Positions 16,223 to 25,435 of a stretch of DNA of 59,285 nucleotides are shown here, piece by piece (positions within the stretch are counted from its first letter, which is position 1; each line of letters begins with the position of its first letter). Position numbers and translations under genes: made by a program. This DNA is from Burkholderiales bacterium (GTDB lineage Bacteria; Pseudomonadota; Gammaproteobacteria; Burkholderiales; Burkholderiaceae_C): NCBI GenBank assembly GCA_003963005.1, contig RXJW01000103.1, forward strand, positions 1 through 59,285. The letters run 5' to 3'. The notes below the pieces were generated by a model. It was not told the origin of the DNA. It ran no database searches and was given only the letters and a program-made list of their open reading frames with translations.

Positions 16223-16827
16223 GCCCGCAGACGGGCGAGGTCTTCCGCCGTGTCGACGTCCACATGGACGCCCGGGTCATCGACCTCGATCGGCTGGGCG
16301 GCATAGCGCGCCACGATGCGGCGGGCGCCTTCGTCGCCCTGCAGGGCCATCAGTTCCGAGTACAGCTCGGTCCCGAAACCCACCGGGTGCCCCTGGATGC
16401 CTCGGTACTGGGCGTAGCACACCGGGTAGCGCTCCAGGCCGGCAGCCACGGCCAGGATGGTGTCAGGCTGCACCAGCGGCATGTCGGCCGGCAGGATGAG
16501 CCAGCCATCGGCGTCGCCGGTCGCGCCCACACCCGCCACGATGGAATGCCCCATGCCGATCGGCAGCGGCCGGCCCTGGGCATCGCGGTCAGGCAAGGTG
16601 ACGACGTCCCGCGCGGCGATCAGCTTGTGCACGGCGGGGGCCAGGGTCGATGTCGTCACCACGACGACCCGCAGCCGAGTCGCGATGGCATGCCGCAGGC
16701 TCCGTGCAAGCACGGTGTCAGCACCGGGCGCGAGGCCCAGGGGCTGTTCGAGCTTGTGACCCTGGCCGCGGAAGCGCGAACCGCGACCTGCGGCCAGCAC
16801 GACGACAGCGGGGCGTTGCCTGGTCAT
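16219..16827 (-). CDS. MobA/MocA-like nucleotidyltransferase
   Basis: 202 residues. Nucleotidyltransferase P-loop-like motif [19 protein letters not shown] at the N-terminus, then [13 protein letters not shown] (metal-binding Asp) and GHPVGFG. This combination is that of MocA/MobA-like proteins that attach cytidylyl or guanylyl to molybdopterin; the exact nucleotide is not shown. No molybdoenzyme genes are adjacent. Start at ATG 16827 ([14 protein letters not shown]). Its stop overlaps the chaC stop in a CTAG. Confidence 0.75.
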   Translation of the reverse strand: MTRQRPAVVVLAAGRGSRFRGQGHKLEQPLGLAPGADTVLARSLRHAIATRLRVVVVTTSTLAPAVHKLIAARDVVTLPDRDAQGRPLPIGMGHSIVAGVGATGDADGWLILPADMPLVQPDTILAVAAGLERYPVCYAQYRGIQGHPVGFGTELYSELMALQGDEGARRIVARYAAQPIEVDDPGVHVDVDTAEDLARLRA

Positions 16828-16975
16828 TTGCGCCTTGTCCCTTCCAAACCCACGTGCCGTGACACGGTCTTTGCCGTTTGCTGCACTGCCACAAGCATGC
16901 CGAGGGACACTCCGCTTGGAACTGGTACGTTCACCTAAGGGAAGGCCTTTAGGGGAAGGTGTGCATACTTCACAG

Positions 16976-17611
16976 ATGAGCAAACTCAGCGATTTCCGGA
17001 AAAGTTACGAACTCGGCGAACTCGACGAGGAGCAGGCCGCCGATGGCCCCTTGGCACTGTTCAATCGATGGATGGACGAAGCCATCAGCCACGACGTGTC
17101 CGAGCCCACGGCGATGACGCTTGCGACCGTGGGCGCCAGCGGCAGGCCTTCGACCCGCGTCGTGCTCCTCAAGGGCTGCGACGAACGTGGCATGGTTTGG
17201 TACACGAACTATGACAGCCGCAAGGGCGAGGAGCTGGCCGTTCACCCGTTCGCGGCGCTGCAGTTCCATTGGGTCGAGATGGAGCGCGTCGTGCGTATCG
17301 AAGGCCGGGTCGAGAAGACCTCGGCGCAGGAGTCCGACGACTACTTCAAGAGCCGACCGCTCGATTCACGGCTGGGGGCGTGGGCGTCGCCCCAGAGCCA
17401 GGTCATCTCGTCGCGAGCCGTGTTGGTGGCCAATGCCGCCAAGGCAGCGGTTCAGCACGGCTTGAACCCGGAGCGGCCGCCTCATTGGGGCGGCTACCGG
17501 CTCGTGCCGGACCGCTACGAGTTCTGGCAGGGGCGCCGTTCGCGACTGCATGACCGGCTGCGTTTCAAGCTCGACGGCAGCCACTGGCTGCGTGAGCGTC
17601 TGGCGCCCTGA
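16976..17611 (+). CDS. pdxH: Pyridoxamine 5'-phosphate oxidase
   Basis: 211 residues, normal length. FMN-binding split-barrel with [53 protein letters not shown] and the C-terminal [18 protein letters not shown], all classic PdxH blocks. It oxidises PNP and PMP to pyridoxal phosphate. Just upstream (about 16935-16966) is an imperfect hairpin with arms CACCT/AGGTG that may matter for expression; no known riboswitch is claimed. It converges on the DUF3299 gene. Confidence 0.96.
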   Translation: MSKLSDFRKSYELGELDEEQAADGPLALFNRWMDEAISHDVSEPTAMTLATVGASGRPSTRVVLLKGCDERGMVWYTNYDSRKGEELAVHPFAALQFHWVEMERVVRIEGRVEKTSAQESDDYFKSRPLDSRLGAWASPQSQVISSRAVLVANAAKAAVQHGLNPERPPHWGGYRLVPDRYEFWQGRRSRLHDRLRFKLDGSHWLRERLAP

Positions 17612-17614
17612 GCT

Positions 17615-18109
17615 TCAGTTGACGGCGTTGCCGTCTTCCACGCGGTAGTAGAGACCGTAGGGGTCGTCGTTCAACACCGCGAGGGTGCCTTCCACGACGA
17701 CCGGCTCCAGCGTGTAGCGCACGGGCTTCTTCGTGCGCACTTCCACCAGGCCTTCCGGGCCGGCGGGCACGCAGAACGAGCAGGTCGTCGGCACCGAGGA
17801 CAGCAGGAAATGCTGCTGCCGGTCGCCAGCCTCCAGCGGCATCATGAAGCCCTGTACCTTGACGGTCTTGCGGTCCAGTGCCTGCACCGCCGCCGGAAAG
17901 GTCGGGACGATCTTCTTCTTCTCGGCCTTGGCCGTGACCTGGGAGAGCAGCTTCCACGACACGATGTCGGCCCGCTCCTCCAGCGGCTTGAAGGGGCTGC
18001 GCGGGTCGTGATAGCCGGGACCCTGGCCGATGGCCGGCGGTGTTTGAGCAACCACGGCGGACGCCGCCAGGCACAACGCGAGCAGAGGTTTGAACTTCAT
18101 GCGCCGCAT
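17615..18109 (-). CDS. DUF3299 exported protein of an ABC-transporter operon
   Basis: 164 residues (161 if ATG 18100). A Sec signal (KFKPLLALCLAASAVVAQ) is followed by a domain with GFMMPLEAGDRQQHFLLSS and TTCSFCVPAGPEGLVEVR, a CxxC pair typical of DUF3299. Last gene of the leftward run DUF748-msrA-ATPase-permease-DUF3299. DUF3299 proteins occur beside such ABC pairs, including, as I recall, the zinc-regulated zrg locus of Vibrio cholerae, so a periplasmic partner of metal transport is a reasonable guess. It ends 3 bp from the convergent pdxH stop. Confidence 0.7.
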   Translation of the reverse strand: MRRMKFKPLLALCLAASAVVAQTPPAIGQGPGYHDPRSPFKPLEERADIVSWKLLSQVTAKAEKKKIVPTFPAAVQALDRKTVKVQGFMMPLEAGDRQQHFLLSSVPTTCSFCVPAGPEGLVEVRTKKPVRYTLEPVVVEGTLAVLNDDPYGLYYRVEDGNAVN

Positions 18110-18118
18110 TGTCGTGCT

Positions 18119-19312
18119 TCAGCGGGGCGCTTGCAGCAGCGTGGTCACGTCGAGCCGGTAGGCCCGCCACGCCGGCCATGCTGCGGCCAGCAGCGCCAGG
18201 CCGAACGCCAGCAGCGGCACCAGCCCTTCGGCCTCGCTCCAGCCGAGCGGGCCCAGGCGCAGCGATTGCCGTTGCGCGAGCAGTTCCGACAGGCCCAACA
18301 CCAGGCCGTGCCCCAGCGCCAGGCCGAGCGCCGTGGCCATGGCCGCCAGCAGCAAGGCCTCCAGCGCGATCAGCGAGGCCACCCGGCGCGCCGGTGCCCC
18401 GAGCATTCGCAGCATGGCGAGGTCCGGTTGACGCGCCCGCACCGCGTGCAGCAGTGCGACCCACACCGACAAGCCGGCCGCCGCCAGCAGCACGGCGCCA
18501 AAACCCTTCAGCACCTCCGTGCCTGCGCCCACCAGTCGCATAAGGCGCGCCGATTCCAGCGCGGGCGCGGCCGCTTGCAGGCCCGCCTGCGCATTGACCC
18601 AGCGCGGCAGCATCGCCGCGGCCAGCGGGCTGCGGTAGCGCACGAGCGCCAGCGTGATCTCGCGCGCCTCGTCGTCGTGCGGCTGGGCGTCGTCGGCATG
18701 GTGGGCTTCGTGCACCTCCCACACGGACGCGAGATCGGTCAGCACGAGGCGGTCCAGCACGCTGCCGGAGGGCGCCAGCAGGCCGACGACCTCGAAGCTG
18801 TGGTCGCCGTGCGCACCGCCGCCCTCGGCCAGGCCATGGCTGCCTGCGAACCGGTCGCCGATCTTCAGCCCGCTGGCCCGGGCCACTTCGGCCCCCAGCA
18901 CGGCCTGCATGGGCCGCTGCCAGGCGGCGCCCTGGGCGAGTTGTGCCCCGTAGAGGTCGAGATAGGCCGGTGTCGTGCCCACCACGCGGAAGCCCCGGAA
19001 GCTGTCGCCGAGAGACAGCGGCACCACCTCGGCCACCAGCGGTTGCTGCTTCAACAGCGCGAGCGTGGCCATCGGGATGTTGCCGGTGGGTGCATCGAGG
19101 TGAAACACGCCGGCGAGCATGATCTGCATCGGGCTGCCCTTGGCCCCGACGACGAGGTCGATGCCCGCGAGGTCACGCTTGAGCCCGGCCTCCACCTGGG
19201 CGCTCGCCCGCAGCACGAAGGTGACGGCGGCCAGGCCGAGCGTCAGCAGCAGCAGGTTGAGGGCGGTCGTCAGCGGGCTGGACCAGAGGTAACGCCAGGC
19301 GAGCCGGATCAT
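18119..19312 (-). CDS. ABC transporter permease, MacB/FtsX-like
   Basis: 397 residues from ATG 19312 (MIRLAWRYLWSSPL). N-terminal membrane helix, large periplasmic MacB_PCD-like domain (about 45-240) and three C-terminal helices with the FtsX domain (LLHAVRARQPDLAMLRMLGAPARR). A His/Asp-rich loop VHEAHHADDAQPHDDE (about residue 200) could bind metal. The start overlaps the ATPase stop as ATGA, so the two subunits are coupled. Works with the ATPase at 19309-20055; substrate not proven. Confidence 0.85.
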   Translation of the reverse strand: MIRLAWRYLWSSPLTTALNLLLLTLGLAAVTFVLRASAQVEAGLKRDLAGIDLVVGAKGSPMQIMLAGVFHLDAPTGNIPMATLALLKQQPLVAEVVPLSLGDSFRGFRVVGTTPAYLDLYGAQLAQGAAWQRPMQAVLGAEVARASGLKIGDRFAGSHGLAEGGGAHGDHSFEVVGLLAPSGSVLDRLVLTDLASVWEVHEAHHADDAQPHDDEAREITLALVRYRSPLAAAMLPRWVNAQAGLQAAAPALESARLMRLVGAGTEVLKGFGAVLLAAAGLSVWVALLHAVRARQPDLAMLRMLGAPARRVASLIALEALLLAAMATALGLALGHGLVLGLSELLAQRQSLRLGPLGWSEAEGLVPLLAFGLALLAAAWPAWRAYRLDVTTLLQAPR

Positions 19313-20055
19313 GCGGCGCCTCCGTCGGTCCAGTCGGTCAAGCGGGTCATCGGCATGGTGCCACCGGCCAGCGCCCCGAGCTGGCTGCCCGGCCCGGCCG
19401 CCGGCGCGCGGCTGCGCAGCACGACTTCGGTGAAATCGTCGCGCGCCGTCAGCGCCTCGATGACGCGGGCATCGTGGCTCGCGATGACGAGGGTGCATTT
19501 CTCGCGCTCGGCCGCATCCAGCAGCAGGGCCAGCATGTGCAGCGTGTGCTCGTCGTCAAGACTGGCGCTGGGTTCATCGGCCAGCAGCAGGCGCGGCTGG
19601 CGCATCAGCGCCCGGGCCAGAGCCACGCGCTGTGCCTGCCCGACACTGAGCTGGTGGGGCCGTCGGTCCGCGAGCTCGGCGATGTCGAGTGCCGCCATCA
19701 GCGCCCGTGCACGCGCCGGGTCCGTCGCTTGCCCGGCCGCCAGCGCCGGCAGCGCGAGGTTCTCGGCCACCGTGAGGGCGTCGCTCAGGTGCAGGCGCTG
19801 CGGCACCACGCCGAGCGTGGCGCCGCGCCAGGCATCCAGCGCCCGCGGGGCCAGGCCGGCCAGGGCCGTGCCGGCCACCTCCAGCCCGCCCTGCTGGACC
19901 TTCAGCAAGCCGGCGAGCAGCGCCAGCAGCGTGGACTTCCCCGACCCCGAGGCGCCGCGCAACAGCAAGTGACGCCCTTCGCGCAGGGCAAAGTCGGCGT
20001 AGGCGATCTCCGCCCCATCGCGGTACCGGTAGCGCAGGCCGCTCCAGGCCAGCAT
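19309..20055 (-). CDS. ABC transporter ATP-binding protein
   Basis: 248 residues. Walker A GASGSGKST (about 35-43), Q-loop in GVVPQRLHLS, signature LSVGQAQRVALARAL (with LSVGQ in place of LSGGQ), Walker B LLLADEPSASLD and switch His in IASHDARVIE. LolD/MacB-type ATPase for the permease that follows. Its ATG shares one base with the msrA stop (TGATG). The C-terminal tail after residue 215 is rich in Gly/Ala and poorly conserved in such proteins. Confidence 0.88.
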   Translation of the reverse strand: MLAWSGLRYRYRDGAEIAYADFALREGRHLLLRGASGSGKSTLLALLAGLLKVQQGGLEVAGTALAGLAPRALDAWRGATLGVVPQRLHLSDALTVAENLALPALAAGQATDPARARALMAALDIAELADRRPHQLSVGQAQRVALARALMRQPRLLLADEPSASLDDEHTLHMLALLLDAAEREKCTLVIASHDARVIEALTARDDFTEVVLRSRAPAAGPGSQLGALAGGTMPMTRLTDWTDGGAA

Positions 20056-20591
20056 CACTTCACCAGTCGCTTGAAGCTGGACAGGAACTTGTCCACCTTG
20101 CCCGCCACGACGAAGGCGCAGTAGCCCTGGTCGGGGTTGCGGGCGTAGTAATGCTGGTGGTAGGCCTCCGCCGGGTGGTAGTTGGTCTCCGGCAGCAGCT
20201 CGGTCACGACGCGGCCGCCGTGGTGGTCGTTGGCCTCCTTCAGCACCTCGGCCGCCAACGCACGCTGCGCGTCGGTGTGCCAGTAGATGCCGGAGCGGTA
20301 CTGGGTCCCGACGTCGGCGCCCTGGCGGTTGAGCGTGGTCGGGTCGTGGATCGTGAAGAACACCTCCAGCACCTCGCGCAGCGAAACGACCGCCGGGTCG
20401 AAGTCCACCCGCACGACCTCTGCATGGCCGGTGTTGCCGCTGCAGACCTGCTCGTAGTTCGGGTGGGCGGCATGGCCATTGCTGTAGCCGTTCTCCACGT
20501 GATGCACCCCACGCACACGCTCGTAGACGGCCTCCAGGCACCAGAAGCAGCCGCCAGCCAGGGTGATGCGTTCAAGTTTCGGTTCGGTCAT
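20055..20591 (-). CDS. msrA: Peptide-methionine (S)-S-oxide reductase
   Basis: 178 residues, normal length for MsrA. The catalytic motif GGCFWCLEAVY (Cys15 after LA-GGCFW), GYSNGH, YEQVCSGNTGHAEVV and the C-terminal YCAFVVAGKVDKF are standard. It reduces methionine-S-sulfoxide in proteins. It lies between the DUF748 gene and an ABC pair, a placement that suggests co-regulation with envelope stress or metal homeostasis. Start ATG 20591 (MTEPKLERITLAGG). Confidence 0.95.
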   Translation of the reverse strand: MTEPKLERITLAGGCFWCLEAVYERVRGVHHVENGYSNGHAAHPNYEQVCSGNTGHAEVVRVDFDPAVVSLREVLEVFFTIHDPTTLNRQGADVGTQYRSGIYWHTDAQRALAAEVLKEANDHHGGRVVTELLPETNYHPAEAYHQHYYARNPDQGYCAFVVAGKVDKFLSSFKRLVK

Positions 20592-20601
20592 GGAAGGCCT
20601 T

Positions 20602-23600
20602 TCAGTGGACACCGAGGGAGAGTTCGACATGGGGGCGCCAGGTCTCATCGCAAGCCTGGTCGCACACCTTGGGCGCGGCCAGGAACACCCTCGCATTCGG
20701 CGCACCGCGGGCGAGCAGCGCATCACGCACCGCCGCGGCGCGGGCCACGGCGAGCTGACGCAGGGCCTCGTCGTCGACCTTGTAGCTGCCGAGCAGCAGG
20801 CCGCGCATCTGCTCAGGCGGCAGATCCTTGACCAGGCCAAGTGCATTGCGCGGCTTGCTGGGCAGGCGGGCGGCCTGGTACAGGCGCTTGAGTGCCGCCT
20901 CCGGTGTGGGCGCGTTCTCGGCCCGCAGGGCGCGGTCGAGCTGCTGTTCGCGCAGCGTCTGGCTCTCGGCAGCGATGCCCGCCCAGCCGGTCAGGGCCAG
21001 TTGCAGGCCGGGCCGCTCGATCAGCAGCCTGGCGACCCGGTCGAGCTGGTCGACCGCCGCCAGCTCGGCCCCGCCGGGCTGGAAGAACACCTGCGCCTCC
21101 TCGGGCCGCTCGCTGCCGCCGAACAGGGAGAACGGGGCCGTCAGCGCCTTGCCGATGAGGTTCAGGAACAGCTTCCAGACGAGCCCGCCGACGCTGAACT
21201 GCGGATCGCTGAGCGACCCGCTGACGGGCAGGTTCACGTCGATGATGCCGTCGCGGTCCTTCAGCAGGGCCACGGCGAAGCGCACCGGGAGGGACGTGGC
21301 ATCGGGGCTGTCGACCTGCTCGCCGAACGTGAGCTGGTTCAGGATGATCTGGTTGCTCGCCTGCAGTTCACCGCCGGGCTGCACCTGGTAACGCAAACGC
21401 GTCGAGAGCTTGCCGCGCTCGATGGCATAGCCGGCGTACTTGGCCGCGTAGGGCGACAACGGCGCCAGTTCGATGTCGGTGGCGTTGGCCGCGACGTCCA
21501 GCGCCAGCGGCGCACCGGGCTTGAGCTGGCCGTCGATCTCCAGCAGCCCCGTGCCGGCCACCTTGCCACGCAGGGTCAGGGGCGCCATCGCCGGGCTGCC
21601 CGTCGAGAAGGCCCCGAGCGAGCCTTGCAACTCGCTCAGCCGCGCGCTGTAGTTCGGGCGCACGAAGCGGTCGCTGAAATCCACGATGCCGCGGTTCAGC
21701 CGGATGCGCTCGGCCGATATCTCCGGCGCCGGCAGCGACGCAGCGCCCTCGGGCGCCGAAGCCGCGCGGGCCGCATCCGCCGGCCGGATGTCGCGGAGAT
21801 TGAGGCGGCCCTGCTCGTTGATGATCAGCCGGGCGTAGGCGTCATCGAGCTGGGCCTCCCTGACGGCCATCCGCGGGGGCGCATCGGGCGCCAGCGCGAG
21901 CTGCACCCCCTCCAGCTGGAGGGACTGCCAGCTGAGCAGGTCTTCGCCGATGACGCGCTGCCCATCGATCACGCGGGCCTGCAGCAGCGCCAGCGGTCCG
22001 ACGCGCAGGTCGCCGTCCAGCTTGCCTGCCCACGCGCCCGAGGCTTCCTGGCGGAGCTCGACATCGGCCCGCGCGCCCAACTCGGCGCGCTGCAATTGCA
22101 GGCCCCAGGCCGGATCGAGGTAGGCGTTGAACACATGCAGCGGCAGCGCACGGGCCTGCACCGCGCCGCTCAAGGCCAGCGGTGCCCCTGTTGCGCGCCC
22201 GGACCACTGCAGCGTGCCGGCGCTCGCCACCACCGGGCGCTCGTCGGCGCCCAGGGGCGCAAGTTGCGCGGAGAGTTGCACCGGTACCGCCGACTTGCCC
22301 GGCCAGGCCAGCGGCCCCAGCCTGAGCTTGACAGGCTCGACGGCCACGGCGATGGCCCGCATCGAGGCGGGCACGGCGAGGTCGCGCCAGCGGAGTGCGC
22401 CGCCGTCCACGGCCAGGCCCGCCAGTCGGACCTGCCAGGGCGCTGTCGCGGCGGGATGCGCGTCGGGCGGCGGCGGCAGCAGCGGGTCGGCGTTGAGCCG
22501 GCCATCGGCGTCGCGGGCGAGCTCCACACGAGGCCCGCTGAGCGTGACCTGGCCCAGCGTCACGAGGCGAGCAGCCCCATCGAGGCTGGCCTTGTCTACC
22601 TGCAAGCCCGCCAGGCGAGCCAACGACGGTGCGCCGGGCAAAGCCAGGCGGGCATCGGTGATGTGCAGGGCCGCCAGCGTGAGCTGGGTGCGATCGGCGG
22701 CACCGGGCATCAGCGGGTTGGCCAGCGTGACGCCGAATTCGCTCGACAGCGTGGCGCTGAGCCGGGCGCCGCCGGGCAGCGGCAGCAGAGGCGCGAGCCG
22801 CGCCAGGGCCAGGTCGCGCACGGTGGCCTCGGCTTCGAGACGTTCGGCCGACACACGAGCCCGGGCGCTGAGCCGTGCGTCGTCGAGCCGCAGACTGGCC
22901 TGGACCGGCGTGATGCCCTTCAACGGCCAGGTCGCGGCGCCTGACTGGATCTCGATGTCATCGAGCGACAGGTCTCGCCAGACGACACGGCCCGCCTGGA
23001 CGGTCAGTCCGGCGATACGGCCCTGCCAGGGGGCGGCTGTCGACGGGGCCGCCGCTTCCGCCGCGGCGGGCATCGGGCGCCACATCAGGCTCGGGGCGTC
23101 CAGCACGATCGACCCGAGGGCCACCTGCCGGCGCAGCGGCTGAACGTCGACCAGCGGCACGCGCAGCCGTGTCGCGCCAAACCAGGGAGCGCCATCCGGC
23201 TGGGTCACCGCAAGATCGTGCAGCTGAACGTCGCCGCTCAGCTTCACCGTCGGCGCCTGCTTCGCGGCCTCGACAAAGTCCAGTGCGAGGTCCAGGTCCA
23301 GCCGCCCTGCTTTCAGGCGCGCGGGAAGGCTCTCGGGCAGGTAGGCCGCCAGCGGCGCGAGATCGAGTCCCGCGAGCTTCAGCAACAGGCGGCCGCGCGA
23401 CACATCGCCGAACGGGAGCGCTTCGGCCTGGCTGTCGAAAGCCACGCCATCGAGCACGCCACGCAGGCTCGGCCGCACCTGGACCTGCACATCGGCCGGC
23501 AAGGTCGACAGGAAAGGCAGCGTCAGGTGCAGGCCGGCCAGTTCGTGTCGCCGCTGAACGGGGCGGTCATCGAACGCGACCTGCCCGTCACGCAGCGCGA

Positions 23601-24060
23601 TGTTGTAGACCGCGAACTGCGGCTCCTGCGGCTCGGCCTCGCCAGGCTTGGCGGCGAAACGCTGCAGCAGGTCATCGATGTCGTAGCGCCCCGGCGCCGT
23701 GCGGGCCAGGCGCAGCGACGGACGATCCAGCTGAACCGACTCGACAACGAGCCGCCCGCGCAGCAGCGAACGCAAGGACAAGGCGGCATCCAGCCGCTCG
23801 AGTGTGAACAGGGGGGGCTGCCCTTCGCCGCGGCCGGCCACGGTCAGGCCCTGCATCACGAGCGCCAGTCGCCAGGGCTGAACCTGCACGGCATCGACAT
23901 GCACCGTCCGGCCCAAGCCCTCGCTGGCCAGCTGCACGCCGCGCCCGGTCAGCCAGCCGGGCAGCGCCAGCGTGGCGATCAGCAGCACGAGCGTGACCAG
24001 GCCGGACACGGCAGCGAGGCACCAGAGGGTGAGGCGAAGCGGAGAACGCGGAACGGTCAT
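20602..24060 (-). CDS. DUF748 / AsmA-like envelope protein
   Basis: 1152 residues from ATG 24060 (24063 is also an ATG). One N-terminal membrane helix (LTLWCLAAVSGLVTLVLL) is followed by a very long, mostly beta periplasmic region with repeated motifs of the AsmA/DUF748 type (for example LERLDAALSLRSLLRG, then DLLQRFAAKPGEA). The extreme C-terminus (about 1010-1150) has an OmpA-like flavour: VFFQPGGAELAAVDQLDRVARLLIERPGL and PNARVFL. Such proteins are thought to carry lipids or to organise the envelope between inner and outer membranes. It heads the leftward operon ending in DUF3299. Confidence 0.75.
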   Translation of the reverse strand: MTVPRSPLRLTLWCLAAVSGLVTLVLLIATLALPGWLTGRGVQLASEGLGRTVHVDAVQVQPWRLALVMQGLTVAGRGEGQPPLFTLERLDAALSLRSLLRGRLVVESVQLDRPSLRLARTAPGRYDIDDLLQRFAAKPGEAEPQEPQFAVYNIALRDGQVAFDDRPVQRRHELAGLHLTLPFLSTLPADVQVQVRPSLRGVLDGVAFDSQAEALPFGDVSRGRLLLKLAGLDLAPLAAYLPESLPARLKAGRLDLDLALDFVEAAKQAPTVKLSGDVQLHDLAVTQPDGAPWFGATRLRVPLVDVQPLRRQVALGSIVLDAPSLMWRPMPAAAEAAAPSTAAPWQGRIAGLTVQAGRVVWRDLSLDDIEIQSGAATWPLKGITPVQASLRLDDARLSARARVSAERLEAEATVRDLALARLAPLLPLPGGARLSATLSSEFGVTLANPLMPGAADRTQLTLAALHITDARLALPGAPSLARLAGLQVDKASLDGAARLVTLGQVTLSGPRVELARDADGRLNADPLLPPPPDAHPAATAPWQVRLAGLAVDGGALRWRDLAVPASMRAIAVAVEPVKLRLGPLAWPGKSAVPVQLSAQLAPLGADERPVVASAGTLQWSGRATGAPLALSGAVQARALPLHVFNAYLDPAWGLQLQRAELGARADVELRQEASGAWAGKLDGDLRVGPLALLQARVIDGQRVIGEDLLSWQSLQLEGVQLALAPDAPPRMAVREAQLDDAYARLIINEQGRLNLRDIRPADAARAASAPEGAASLPAPEISAERIRLNRGIVDFSDRFVRPNYSARLSELQGSLGAFSTGSPAMAPLTLRGKVAGTGLLEIDGQLKPGAPLALDVAANATDIELAPLSPYAAKYAGYAIERGKLSTRLRYQVQPGGELQASNQIILNQLTFGEQVDSPDATSLPVRFAVALLKDRDGIIDVNLPVSGSLSDPQFSVGGLVWKLFLNLIGKALTAPFSLFGGSERPEEAQVFFQPGGAELAAVDQLDRVARLLIERPGLQLALTGWAGIAAESQTLREQQLDRALRAENAPTPEAALKRLYQAARLPSKPRNALGLVKDLPPEQMRGLLLGSYKVDDEALRQLAVARAAAVRDALLARGAPNARVFLAAPKVCDQACDETWRPHVELSLGVH

Positions 24061-24103
24061 CACAGCGGCTGCATTATTGATGTCGGCGATGATCCCGGCG
24101 GTG

Positions 24104-24889
24104 ATGAACCTCGACTATTCAGGCTTCAAGACGCTGCTGCTCGCGGCGGCCCTGCCCCCGGCGCCGTTCCTGCTGCTGGCTGCGTGGGGTGGATGGCGTC
24201 TGCGGCGTCAGCGCCGGGGCGGCGGCTGGATGCTCGGCGTGGCCTTGCTCGGGACGTGGTTGTCGTGCACGGAGGCCGCCGGCGAACTGCTGAGCCGCGG
24301 GCTCGGCCAGCCGCAGGCCCTGCCCCCGGCGTCGGTCGGCGCGCTGCGTGGGCAGACGGACGGCGCCATCCTCGTGCTGGGCGGTGGCGTCCACCAGCAT
24401 GTGCCCGAGATGAGCGGCGGGGGGCCGACGGTGATCACGGCGGAGCGGCTGGCCTACGGCGTCTGGCTGGCGCGGCGCACCGGCTGGCCGCTGGGGTTTT
24501 CCGGCGGCATCGGCTGGACCGCGACCGAACTGAAGGTGCCCGAGTCGTCCGTCATCAGCCGCGTGGCTGCGGAGGACTACGGCCTGCCGCTGCGCTGGGC
24601 CGAGGGCAGTTCGCGAGACACCCGGGAGAACGCGGCCAAGGCCCTGCCCTTGCTGGCCGCAGCGGGCATCAAGCGGGTGATCCTGGTGACCCACGATCTG
24701 CACATGCGACGCGCGCTGCGTGCCTTCGAGCCCGAGGCAGCGCGCCTGGGCCTGACGCTGACACCCGCCCCGGTCGGGCTGCGTGATGACGCCTTGAGCA
24801 GTTTCAGCGACTGGACCCCGTCGGTGGCCGGCTACAGCCGCGTGCGCTACGCGGTCTACGAGTGGCTGGCCTGGTGGGCTGGCCGTTGA
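24104..24889 (+). CDS. YdcF/DUF218 family protein
   Basis: 261 residues from ATG 24104 (MNLDYSGF); ATGs at 24080 and 24089 are in frame. Two N-terminal hydrophobic segments precede the DUF218 domain, which shows ILVLGGGVHQ, then FSGGIGW, then SSRDTRENA and ILVTHDLHMRRALRAFE. The last part matches the ElyC/SanA/YdcF family. The role of this family is envelope-related and poorly defined. It is divergent from the DUF748 gene, with 43 bp between starts. Confidence 0.75.
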   Translation: MNLDYSGFKTLLLAAALPPAPFLLLAAWGGWRLRRQRRGGGWMLGVALLGTWLSCTEAAGELLSRGLGQPQALPPASVGALRGQTDGAILVLGGGVHQHVPEMSGGGPTVITAERLAYGVWLARRTGWPLGFSGGIGWTATELKVPESSVISRVAAEDYGLPLRWAEGSSRDTRENAAKALPLLAAAGIKRVILVTHDLHMRRALRAFEPEAARLGLTLTPAPVGLRDDALSSFSDWTPSVAGYSRVRYAVYEWLAWWAGR

Positions 24890-24895
24890 CCGCCC

Positions 24896-24938
24896 CAGAA
24901 AGACAAAAGCCGCCGAGAGCGGATGCTCTTGGCGGCTT
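24896..24938 (-). terminator. Rho-independent terminator of the rplS operon
   Basis: Stem AAGCCGCCGAGAGC/GCTCTTGGCGGCTT (24907-24920 and 24925-24938) with a GGAT loop; on the minus strand it is followed by TTTTGTCTTTC. It sits just beyond the rplS stop, so it ends the leftward ribosomal operon. Confidence 0.85.
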
Positions 24939-24958
24939 GAGTGGCCGGAACCAGCCGA

Positions 24959-25312
24959 TCAGGCCAGCTTTTCCTTGATGCGGGCCGACTTGCCCGAACG
25001 CTCGCGGAGGTAGTACAGCTTGGCGCGGCGGACATCACCGCGACGCTTCACTTCGATCGAGGCGATCAGCGGGCTGTAGAGCTGGAACGTACGCTCGACG
25101 CCTTCGCCGCTGGAGATCTTGCGGACGATGAAGCTGCTGTTCAGGCCGCGGTTGCGCTTGGCGATCACGACGCCTTCGTAGGCCTGCACGCGCTTGCGGT
25201 TGCCTTCGACGACGTTGACGCTGACGATCACGGTGTCGCCGGGGGCGAAGGCCGGGATGGTCTTGTTCAGGCGAGCAATTTCTTCTTGCTCAAGGGTTTG
25301 GATCAGGTCCAT
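24959..25312 (-). CDS. rplS: 50S ribosomal protein L19
   Basis: 117 residues. [14 protein letters not shown], then [36 protein letters not shown] and [16 protein letters not shown] are the L19 family blocks. Last gene of the leftward rpsP-rimM-trmD-rplS operon. A 123-bp gap separates it from trmD and contains an inverted repeat CAGCTC-GTT-GAGCTG (25368-25382) that could be a processing or attenuation hairpin. Confidence 0.97.
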   Translation of the reverse strand: MDLIQTLEQEEIARLNKTIPAFAPGDTVIVSVNVVEGNRKRVQAYEGVVIAKRNRGLNSSFIVRKISSGEGVERTFQLYSPLIASIEVKRRGDVRRAKLYYLRERSGKSARIKEKLA

Positions 25313-25435
25313 CTGTACTCCTAAGGATCTTGGCAGGCCGCTATTTATCGGTTGGGTTTGCAGCTGCCAGCTCGTTGAGCTGACAGTCCACTCGACCCGC
25401 CAGAGGATCGGACAGCCCGCAAGTATAGCCCGGGC

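Noticed and set aside
17810..19972. Long open frame on the plus strand, 720 codons
   Set aside because: Antisense to the ABC permease and ATPase with full Walker motifs.
20563..22944. Long open frame on the plus strand, 793 codons
   Set aside because: Antisense to the DUF748 gene; no recognisable motifs.
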